Assembly (NCBI RefSeq): GCF_014287585.1
Contig: NZ_JACOOJ010000004.1
Location: forward strand, 62,001-126,000
DNA: 64,000 nt
DNA from: Parabacteroides hominis
GTDB lineage: Bacteria; Bacteroidota; Bacteroidia; Bacteroidales; Tannerellaceae
Direction of reading: 5' to 3'
Numbering within the stretch: position 1 is the stretch's first letter; each line of letters opens with the position of its first letter. The translations under genes and the position numbers were made by a program. Below the pieces are notes generated by a model, which saw only the letters and a program-made list of their open reading frames with translations, made no database searches and was not told the DNA's origin. Below, piece by piece: positions 57,087 to 64,000 of the stretch.

Positions 57087-58370
57087 TTATCCTTCCTGCC
57101 CCTTAGTTTTTAATTTATATCCATTTATCCCATAATACAATATATATACTTCCCCGGCAATGACCAACAACCATGTCCAGCGCCAGTTCCCGTCCAGCAG
57201 ATCGGCGAAAATCCCCTGCAGGAAAGGAATGATCCCTCCACCGACGACGCCCATGGTCAAAACGCCGGATGCTTTGGTCGTATATTTTCCGAGTTTGTCG
57301 ATTGCCAGTGTGAAAATTGCCGGCCACATGATGGAGTGGAAGAAGCCGATTCCCGTTAATACCCAAGGATTAGCTGCGATCATGGCGAATATCAACAACG
57401 CAATTGCTCCTATGGAGGCAATCACTAATTGTTTTTCGGAAGGTACTTTTTTGATAAAAGAGCCTAAAAAGCGTCCCAGTAGGAGCAACCCCCAATATAA
57501 GGCCGCCATGTGCGTGGCATTGGTGGCAAACGTTCCACCCAATTCGGATGCATACATATTGATATTGGCCCCGACTGCAACCTCGATGCCGACATAAAAG
57601 AAGATTCCCCATACGCCTAATTTAAGATGTCTGAAGGACCACACACTTTTTTCAAGTGTTTCTCCCGGTCCTTGCCGGATGTTATCGATGGAGGGCATTT
57701 GTGTTCTGTTAACAAAAAATATGATAACTAACATAAGTAGAATCAATATGATGAGCGGAACGACAAACTGTTCTGTCCGGATATCGTGTAAAGGTGTTCC
57801 GTAAAAAATCAGATAGCTGATGACAAGCGGTGCAACAGCCATACCGATCGAATTGCTTGTTCCTCCGATCATTTGCCGTTGCAAAGCTGTCGTTTTTCCG
57901 ATTTGGCAGACGGCCAGATATAGGTTGAGCACGACTTGTAGTACTGTCGCTGCCATCCCGATCACAAAAGATCCGATCAGGAAAATAAAGAATCCGAGAG
58001 AAATCTGGTTTCCGAGTATGGAGATCCGTACTGGTGTGTAAATATGGAAAAGCACAGCCGCTTCATAGATGGCCAGTCCGGTGACGAGTATGAGCAGGGC
58101 GAGAAAGGAAGTTTTCCGGTATCCATATTTTTCCAACCATCGCGTCCCGAATCCTTCAGATAGGGGATAGGCAAGGAACCAGGAGAAATTCAACATCGTT
58201 ACTAATGCATTCGTTATATTACCATCGTGGGGAAGCATGGCCGTCTGTAGCGGTATCTGGAACTGCTGATTGATTACGGTAAAAAGTCCCACGATAAAAT
58301 AGAGTATCAGCATTACCGTAAACACAGCAAACGCGTTCACCACCTTTGTTCGAATATTATTTTGGTTCAT
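57087..58370 (-). CDS. FucP-like sugar:proton symporter (MFS)
   Basis: Twelve hydrophobic segments; FHS-family features include VGLFTVINQQFQIPL, NFSWFLAYPLSEGFGTRWLEKYGYRKT, GTSNSIGMAVAPLVI and GVEVAVGANINMY-like text in the middle (YVGIEVAVGANINMYASELGG). The family carries fucose, glucose or galactose. No catabolic genes stand beside it, so substrate is open. 427 residues. Confidence 0.88.
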   Translation of the reverse strand: MNQNNIRTKVVNAFAVFTVMLILYFIVGLFTVINQQFQIPLQTAMLPHDGNITNALVTMLNFSWFLAYPLSEGFGTRWLEKYGYRKTSFLALLILVTGLAIYEAAVLFHIYTPVRISILGNQISLGFFIFLIGSFVIGMAATVLQVVLNLYLAVCQIGKTTALQRQMIGGTSNSIGMAVAPLVISYLIFYGTPLHDIRTEQFVVPLIILILLMLVIIFFVNRTQMPSIDNIRQGPGETLEKSVWSFRHLKLGVWGIFFYVGIEVAVGANINMYASELGGTFATNATHMAALYWGLLLLGRFLGSFIKKVPSEKQLVIASIGAIALLIFAMIAANPWVLTGIGFFHSIMWPAIFTLAIDKLGKYTTKASGVLTMGVVGGGIIPFLQGIFADLLDGNWRWTWLLVIAGEVYILYYGINGYKLKTKGQEG

Positions 58371-58515
58371 GTGAAATAAATTTGGTTATGTTATTGATGA
58401 AAACAACCCTTCACCTTGAAAAGTTGCTTTTTTGAAAAAATGTTGATTTTCAGCCATAATTTAGTTTGGCGAATATTTTCTCTTAATGGAAAGTAAATAA
58501 AAATGCGCTCAACAC

Positions 58516-58546
58516 TTGCATGATAAAAATTAATCACATATCTTTG
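58516..58546 (+). promoter_or_regulatory. Promoter of tRNA-Lys
   Basis: TTG at 58516-58518, 20 bases, TATCTTTG at 58539-58546, 31 bases before the tRNA. Confidence 0.65.
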
Positions 58547-58576
58547 CACCCGCATTACAGAAGTAACGCACAGGAT

Positions 58577-58649
58577 GATTCGCTAGCTCAGCAGGTAGAG
58601 CACATCCCTTTTAAGGATGGGGTCCTGGGTTCGAACCCCAGGCGGATCA
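58577..58649 (+). tRNA. tRNA-Lys (anticodon TTT)
   Basis: Full cloverleaf: acceptor GATTCGC/GCGGATC with one T-G pair, D stem GCTC/GAGC, anticodon stem CATCC/GGATG with loop CTTTTAA (anticodon at 58610-58612), variable GGGTC, T arm CTGGG-TTCGAAC-CCCAG, discriminator A. CCA is not encoded. Its 3' end is the likely attachment site of the element that follows. Confidence 0.96.
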
Positions 58650-58687
58650 CATAGGAACAAAGCCAAACGGCGACAAAAATTAGACAA

Positions 58688-58723
58688 GTCCTACAATATC
58701 AACGTATTGTGGGACTTTTTTTT
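58688..58723 (+). terminator. Terminator after tRNA-Lys
   Basis: GTCCTACAATA (58688-58698) pairs with TATTGTGGGAC (58705-58715), followed by eight or more T. Confidence 0.8.
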
Positions 58724-58783
58724 ATGTTTTAGTCTTGCCTGAAAGACAGAAAAGGGTCACGAAAAGACACTGTTGAGTATCCA

Positions 58784-58825
58784 AATCGTACCCCCTGCCC
58801 CAAAAAACGATTAGGGGGTACGATT
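58784..58825. repeat. 13-base perfect inverted repeat upstream of the integrase cluster
   Basis: AATCGTACCCCCT (58784-58796) and AGGGGGTACGATT (58813-58825) with a 16-base spacer. Located between the tRNA terminator and the first recombinase, where arm-type sites or operators of integrases are found. Confidence 0.75.
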
Positions 58826-58923
58826 GTCGGAAAATGGCTTACTTTTGGCGTGATTTGTCTATACTCTATTTATCTCATTTTCAGTGATTAGAATTAGTTT
58901 TGCAATCTAAAAAAAGTGAGAGT

Positions 58924-59709
58924 ATGAAAAATGAAAAGAGTACATTCAGCGTATTGTTTTACCTGAAAAAAGACAAGATGAAAAAGAATGGTTTAGTACC
59001 CATTCATGCCCGTATCACAATAAACGGCAAACAAACCCAATTCAATACCAAGTTAGAAGTATTAGAAACTAACTGGAAATCCGGCAGAGCCATAGGTAAA
59101 TCAATGGAGATACAAAGGCTTAATTCCATGTTGGACGACATCAAAGCAAATATCCGTTCTCACTTCCACAATCAATTAATGCGGGATAGCTATGTTACAC
59201 CCGAAAGCGTAAAAAATGCACTTTTAGGCAGAGAGGAAGAAGCCAATACCATTATTTCCTTTTTTGTTCAGCACAACGAACAATACAAGAAAAAGGTTGC
59301 CGCCGGAGAAGCTACACAGAAAACATACACCCGTTACGAACTCACCAAAGAGCGTTTAATCGAATACATGAAAGATGAATTTCGTGTATCAGATTTGCCA
59401 ATACGCCAAATCAACAAAGTATTTATTGAGAATTTCTACCTTTATATAATAAAGAACCACGACTGTTCACCCAACACGGCTATGAAGTTCATCCAGCGTT
59501 TCCGCACAGTCGTAAACTTCGCACAGGGCACGGGATTGATTACAGCCGACCCATTCGCCAATTACAAACTGAAATTCGAGTATATAGAAAGAGGGTATCT
59601 TGATAAAGACGAGATTAGCAGGATATGCAATAAAGATTTTGCTTCAAAGCGATTGGAACAGGTACGGGATATATTCATTTTTAGCTGCTTCACCGACTTA
59701 TTACAGTAG
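58924..59709 (+). pseudogene. Truncated tyrosine recombinase
   Basis: 261 residues from ATG 58924. It has the arm-binding N-terminus (STFSVLFYLKKDKMKKNG, HARITINGKQTQFNTKLEV), the SAM-like core-binding domain and the start of the catalytic domain (RDIFIFSCFT), then ends with DLLQ where FTGLxYID is expected. Lys, HxxR, His and Tyr of the active site are all missing, so it cannot recombine by itself. It could still bind DNA. Full relatives have about 410 residues. Confidence 0.85.
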
Positions 59710-59973
59710 AAGCAAGAAAGAGAAAAGCGATGTAATTGATTGAAATATAGAAATGTACGTCTTTTAGTGTCTTTGGGTGTCCGATAGTGAAATAGCAGGA
59801 AAAAGCAGATTTAAGCAAACTTTCCGTTTCTAAATCGTTACCCATTGAGATTAGAGAAAAACACAGCAAACCAATGACCTTGAACGTCTGGTTATAACAC
59901 TGTTTGTCTGCTTGTTACATTGTTCAAATAACTCACAGAGAAAGTAATTTTACGAACTTAAAATGTGAGCGTT
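59710..59973. other. AT-rich gap between recombinase genes
   Basis: No remaining catalytic-domain coding sequence of the truncated recombinase is visible in any frame, so the loss is a deletion and not a frameshift. No clear promoter box was found. Confidence 0.5.
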
Positions 59974-61218
59974 ATGAACAACGAACTGAAAGTGTCCTTT
60001 TACCTCAAACGGGAAGGAAGTACAGAAAGAACAGAAGTAAACCCCGATGCCGTTTATCCGGTTATCGGAAAAATCATTATTGGCAACTCTATCGCCCAAT
60101 TCAGTTCCAAACTGAAAATCGAAGAACGGCTTTGGAGTGTTAAATCCGGTCGGGCTACCGGAAAAAGTCGTGTAGCCGTTGAACTCAACAGAGAGATTAA
60201 TAAAATTAATCTCTCCATACACACGCATTACAGGGCTATTTTAGAGCGAACCGGAACAGTTACAGCCCAAGAAGTTAAGAACGCATTTCAAGGGATTGCG
60301 ACCGCACAAAAAACACTGCTTACTCTCTTTGATGAAATGATGCAGGATTTCCAAACACGCATCGGAATAGACCGTTCCCAAGCCACTTACCACAAATATG
60401 TTACCATCAGAAAACAAGTCAAACGTTTTCTGAAAGTCAAGTATAATGTTCAAGATATACCCCTGAACCAGTTAGACCTGACCTTTATCGAAGCGTTCGA
60501 TTTTCATTTAAGAGTGGAAAGAAAAATGACGGATGAAACAGTTTCCGGTACTATGTTGGTGCTTTTCAAAGTCGTGCGTATCGCCCTGCATCGGAAATTG
60601 ATTATCAATCCTCCTTTCTTTGGCTACAAGTTGAAGAAGCCCGATTTCAAAATACGCTCACTCACAAAAGAAGAGTTTCAAAGGCTTATATCCACTCCGA
60701 TAGAATCCAAAAGCCAATGCTTTATCCGTGATATGTTCGTATTCGCAGCCTTTACGGGGCTTCCTTACATTGACCTGAAACAACTTACTTGGAAAGAAAT
60801 TATTACCGAAGAAGATGGTAGTCTGTGGATTTCCACCGACAGACAAAAAACCGGAATACCATTTAATGTTAAATTGCTGGATATACCCGTACAGATTATA
60901 GAGAAATACAAAGGACTGGCAAAAGGAGAAAACGTATTTCCCATGTTAGGACCGGGACGTATTAATTATGCACTGAAAATTATCGCTAAACTCTGCAATA
61001 TCACAACCAAACTAAGCTTCCATGTCGGGCGGCATGTTTTCGCTTCCGAATTATGCCTTTCGCAAGGCGTACCCATTGAAAGTGTCAGCCGGATGATGGG
61101 GCACAAGAATATTCAGACTACCCAACGCTACGCACGTGTCAATAATGAGAAGATAGGCAATGATATGAAATTGCTATCTCTCCGTATCTCCGATAAATAC
61201 ACTTATGTCGAACAATAA
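59974..61218 (+). CDS. Tyrosine recombinase (integrase) 2
   Basis: 414 residues from ATG 59974 (a GTG at 59965 is also in frame). Arm-binding domain (LKVSFYLKREGSTE), core-binding domain, catalytic domain with FTGLPYIDLKQLTW, Lys in DRQKTGIPF, HVGRH (HxxR), MMGHKNIQTTQRYARV with His and Tyr nucleophile. The first catalytic Arg is not in its usual place, as is known for IntDOT-type enzymes. It overlaps or adjoins the next recombinase gene. Confidence 0.9.
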   Translation: MNNELKVSFYLKREGSTERTEVNPDAVYPVIGKIIIGNSIAQFSSKLKIEERLWSVKSGRATGKSRVAVELNREINKINLSIHTHYRAILERTGTVTAQEVKNAFQGIATAQKTLLTLFDEMMQDFQTRIGIDRSQATYHKYVTIRKQVKRFLKVKYNVQDIPLNQLDLTFIEAFDFHLRVERKMTDETVSGTMLVLFKVVRIALHRKLIINPPFFGYKLKKPDFKIRSLTKEEFQRLISTPIESKSQCFIRDMFVFAAFTGLPYIDLKQLTWKEIITEEDGSLWISTDRQKTGIPFNVKLLDIPVQIIEKYKGLAKGENVFPMLGPGRINYALKIIAKLCNITTKLSFHVGRHVFASELCLSQGVPIESVSRMMGHKNIQTTQRYARVNNEKIGNDMKLLSLRISDKYTYVEQ

Positions 61219-61231
61219 ATTCCATATAACA

Positions 61232-62473
61232 ATGAAAACAAATAGAAGTACTTTCGCTATATTATTCTACCCGAACACCAGTAAAACCAAGAAATCAGGA
61301 GCTTGCCCGATAGTCGGGCGTATCACTGTGGATGGTAAGAACACCACATTCAGCACCGGATTGGAAATAATGCCCGACAATTGGGATAATCAAATAGGGG
61401 CTGCAAAGGGACAATCTAAGGAATTAATATCTATCAATAAGCAAATAGAAAAGCTTCATAAAGAAATATCTTCCCATTATAACAATATGGTGAATAACAA
61501 TGGTTACGTTACTGCCGAAGCTCTTAAAAATGCGTTACGTGGTATCGGTGTAAACCGTAATACCTTGATGCAGGAATTTGCCGAACTACTCGATGAAAAA
61601 CGGAAAAGTATCGGAATACGGATAACTGAAGGTACATTTCCGGTATATACCAATGCCTACCGACACATGAAAGAGTTCCTCCAAGAAAGGTATAATCTTT
61701 CCGATTTGCCTTTTGGAAAGATTGATACTCCATTTGTAGAGAGCTATTTCCATTATCTGAAAATTGATTTGAAAATGACACCCCGAACAGTTAAAACTAA
61801 TATGAATCCATTTCGTCAAGTTGTTGTAAGGGCTTGTAATAAAGGAGTTCTACGTCAGAACCCGTTCTTTGATTTTGTCCCTGAACGGGTAATTCCTAAA
61901 CGTCCGTGGCTCTCTAATGACGAGATACAACGAATGATGCAAGCCAAGCTCAAACTTGCCACATGGCGTTTTACCCGTGATATGTTTATTTTTTCGACCT
62001 TTACAGGAATTTCAATCATTGATTTACGAAATCTGAAACATTCCAATATTCAGGAAATGGAAGACGGTAGCCAATGGATTATTCTTGACAGGCAAAAGAC
62101 CGGAACAACTTCGTATATCCCACTGTTGGATATTCCTAAACGTATTCTTGAAAGATACAGAAATACGGAGTTTGCCGGAACAGATGGGAAAGTTTTCAAA
62201 TTACAGCACCATGTTTCTATGAACTGGCAACTGAAACGTATTGCTAAGGCTGCCGATATAGACAAACGGCTGACGTTCCATATGAGTCGTTTCTCGTTTG
62301 CTACGACCGTCTGCCTGACGCAAGGTGTTCCAATAGAAAGCCTTAGCCAAATGATGGGACACCTTTCAATAAAGACTACTCAAATCTATGCGGAAGTTAC
62401 CCGTACCAAAATCAATGAGGATATGACTAACCTTGCGGAACGGATTGAGGGTAAATATGAACTGGCAGAATAA
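61232..62473 (+). CDS. Tyrosine recombinase (integrase) 3
   Basis: 413 residues from ATG 61232, matching the family start KTNRSTFAILFYPNTSK; a 61205 ATG would overlap the previous gene by 14 bases. Catalytic features: FTGISIIDLRNL, DRQKTGTTS, FHMSRFSFATT (HxxR), MMGHLSIKTTQIYAEV with the Tyr. Tandem recombinases of this type mark Bacteroidales conjugative elements, where they may act in concert on the attachment sites. Confidence 0.9.
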   Translation: MKTNRSTFAILFYPNTSKTKKSGACPIVGRITVDGKNTTFSTGLEIMPDNWDNQIGAAKGQSKELISINKQIEKLHKEISSHYNNMVNNNGYVTAEALKNALRGIGVNRNTLMQEFAELLDEKRKSIGIRITEGTFPVYTNAYRHMKEFLQERYNLSDLPFGKIDTPFVESYFHYLKIDLKMTPRTVKTNMNPFRQVVVRACNKGVLRQNPFFDFVPERVIPKRPWLSNDEIQRMMQAKLKLATWRFTRDMFIFSTFTGISIIDLRNLKHSNIQEMEDGSQWIILDRQKTGTTSYIPLLDIPKRILERYRNTEFAGTDGKVFKLQHHVSMNWQLKRIAKAADIDKRLTFHMSRFSFATTVCLTQGVPIESLSQMMGHLSIKTTQIYAEVTRTKINEDMTNLAERIEGKYELAE

Positions 62474-62545
62474 GCAACTCCCAAACCAATATATTTTTTC
62501 CTTTTTTTCTCTGATACACGTTCACTATATGGAAAGAATAAATAA

Positions 62546-62627
62546 GGCAACACTTTTTGTAAATTTACTCTTTTTCGGGACGAAAAAGGAAGAAATTTAC
62601 AAAAACCGCTTGCGGCTCGGTGTTGCC
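62546..62627. terminator. Long composite hairpin after the integrases
   Basis: GGCAACAC/GTGTTGCC (62546-62553, 62620-62627), then TTTTTGTAAATTT/AAATTTACAAAAA (62554-62566, 62593-62605), then CTTTTTC/GAAAAAG at the tip. It lies between the convergent recombinase and GNAT genes. Confidence 0.8.
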
Positions 62628-62671
62628 GTTTTATTCTTGGAATATACCTTTGTGTTCAGAGAAAGAAAGGA

Positions 62672-63085
62672 TTAACTAAGATTATTCCATTGAAAATAAG
62701 ATATTAGATTGGTTATCGCTATTGCGTAATTTTCGCCATCTATGGAATAAAAGCCTAACTTCTTGGCAAATGCACTGCTTTTGATGTTGGCACACTCAAT
62801 GCCGATATAATTGAAACCATATTTCCGGGCTACTTCGGTCAAGAACCTAAGAAAGTGTGTTCCATGTCCTATCCGCTCTTTAATGAAACCCAATCGGGCG
62901 ATAATCAGGCAATCAGGTGGAAAACGACTTTCAATCCTCCTGATACGCAAATACAAATCTACCCGGCTGTTTCTCCGGGTGGCAATTATATTATCCACCG
63001 TCAGGCAAACGAGTGATTTTCGATACTTGAACCGTTCCATCAGATAGCGGTCTATGTCGGCTCGTAGTTCTTCGTATTCAATCAT
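62672..63085 (-). CDS. GNAT-like acyltransferase of the mobile element
   Basis: 137 residues. GFIKERIGHGTHFLRFLTEVARKYGFNYIGIEC resembles the acetyl-CoA-binding A motif (R-x-x-G-x-G/A) and the helix after it; SAFAKKLGFYSID is the B-motif end. The N-terminal part lacks a clear first strand. It overlaps the relaxase stop by 4 bases, so the two are translated together. Substrate unknown. Confidence 0.65.
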   Translation of the reverse strand: MIEYEELRADIDRYLMERFKYRKSLVCLTVDNIIATRRNSRVDLYLRIRRIESRFPPDCLIIARLGFIKERIGHGTHFLRFLTEVARKYGFNYIGIECANIKSSAFAKKLGFYSIDGENYAIAITNLISYFQWNNLS

Positions 63086-64000
63086 CTTCTTATTCCTTTC
63101 TTCTTTTTCTTCTTACGTTTCTGTGCCTGTAATTCTTCCGCTAATGTTGCATCGTAGCTGCTGCCATCTCCCAATGAAAAGATAGATAACAGAGAATCGC
63201 CGCTCTTATTATCTCCCTGATTAAAAGAATGATACTCATTTCGCTTGCTATCAATATTGCAAGAAATCATGTTTTCTTTTTCACCGGATTGGAATACTTC
63301 TTTTTTATTTTCGCCAGTAAAATGTTGTTTTGGTTCTTTCAAATCTTGTTCCTGTAATTCAATCTGTTCGGAAATAGAACCGTTCTTCATGGTATTGGCA
63401 TACTCAAAGGATTCTGATAATTGGCGGTTATAGCCGAACAGTTTATCAAATCCTTGCTCTGCCTGTTGGAACAGGTTCACACGGTCAAAACCACCTTTGA
63501 TAACTCCGTTCTTGGTGTTCTTGTGGTTGGTTAGTGGAGATAGCTTCTTTTTATTAGCTTGGTCTTTCCGGCTCACAATCAAATGGCAGTGCATATTCAG
63601 TTCGTTATCGGAACGGCTACGGTCAAAATGTATCTTCCCGTAAAACTTTATATCCGCTTCGGATAGTCCTTTGTTGAAGTTCTTGGCGTATTCAGGAATA
63701 AAGACTTCCCGAATATACCGTTTCATTGCTTCGGCTTTCTCTTGTTCAGTATTCCCCATTGCCCGAAGTTCACTTTCCGATGGGCTGACATGGATGGCAA
63801 AAAACTTTGCATCCGTTTTCAACAGTTGCCCGATATTATTATCTATATCCTTAATAACCTTTGATTTGTAGATATTATCATCCGTCAGGTTGAAAAAGCC
63901 ATCGGTATAGATACCCTTTTCCATCCGTTCCAAATCTTCATGCTCCATATATGAAGCTAATTGGCGGCTACTTCCTGCATTGTTGTATGTTCCGCTTGAT
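63082..64000 (-). CDS. DUF5712-type relaxase/mobilization protein (5' end beyond window)
   Basis: The frame has no stop up to the right edge, so the N-terminus is missing; the ATG at 63948 is internal. Visible: YNNAGSSRQLASYMEHEDLE, KFFAIHVSPSESEL, and NELNMHCHLIVSRKD with the HxH metal motif of relaxases. The C-terminal 130 residues are low-complexity and end in a lysine run. It would nick the element's transfer origin for conjugation. The DUF number is from memory. Confidence 0.8.
   Translation of the reverse strand, partial: SSGTYNNAGSSRQLASYMEHEDLERMEKGIYTDGFFNLTDDNIYKSKVIKDIDNNIGQLLKTDAKFFAIHVSPSESELRAMGNTEQEKAEAMKRYIREVFIPEYAKNFNKGLSEADIKFYGKIHFDRSRSDNELNMHCHLIVSRKDQANKKKLSPLTNHKNTKNGVIKGGFDRVNLFQQAEQGFDKLFGYNRQLSESFEYANTMKNGSISEQIELQEQDLKEPKQHFTGENKKEVFQSGEKENMISCNIDSKRNEYHSFNQGDNKSGDSLLSIFSLGDGSSYDATLAEELQAQKRKKKKKKGIRR

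Overview
The window is chromosomal DNA of a Bacteroidales gut anaerobe, most likely Parabacteroides or a close relative; the genus is inferred from family resemblance and was not searched. Supporting signs are many starts preceded by Bacteroidetes-type -7 elements (TAnnTTTG), System II cytochrome c maturation, PAPS synthesis by split CysD/CysN, a FucP-type transporter, abundant DUF-type lipoproteins, short palindromic and heptad repeats, and a Bacteroidales-type integrative element at a tRNA gene.

1-9.95 kb is an electron-transport and triose region: the end of a di-haem HzsA-like/FGE-sulfatase-domain protein, a ResB-CcsA fusion for haem attachment, then a compact operon (small VOC protein, DhaK, DhaL, LsrF-type class I aldolase/thiolase, beta-propeller lipoprotein), then pentahaem nitrite reductase NrfA. 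9.95-13.4 kb has a periplasmic-binding-domain sensor kinase and a decayed toxin-antitoxin pair in repeat-rich DNA. 13.4-22.9 kb holds a tri-haem cytochrome c peroxidase, an RlpA-like protein, a TolC/MFP/CzcA-type metal efflux operon and its probable two-component system. 23-25 kb holds D-lactate dehydrogenase and a patatin.

25-33 kb is a sulfate activation module (CysQ, SLC13 permease, CysC, CysD, CysN) that ends in a PAPS-dependent sulfotransferase, followed by a PCMD lipoprotein. It looks built to make PAPS for sulfating a product and not for cysteine synthesis, because no APS/PAPS reductase or sulfite reductase is present. Heptad repeats sit between and inside these genes. 33-41 kb is mostly housekeeping (ligA, dapA, fhs) with a second di-haem peroxidase, two small conserved-domain genes and an esterase.

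41-52.7 kb is a B12 locus. A cobalamin riboswitch leads a BtuF/BtuC/BtuD import operon with a lipoprotein of unknown function. Anaerobic corrin-ring genes lie on the other strand, four of them two-domain fusions (CbiH-CbiC, CbiE-CbiT, CbiG-CbiF, CbiJ-CbiD), with CbiL separated from them by the import operon. Cobalt insertion and late steps are not in the window.

52.7-58.4 kb carries an acyl-CoA synthetase, a DUF1080 protein, EttA and a FucP-like transporter. At 58.58 kb a tRNA-Lys(TTT) marks the left end of an integrative element: one truncated and two full tyrosine recombinases, a GNAT-like protein and a DUF5712 relaxase cut by the right edge.
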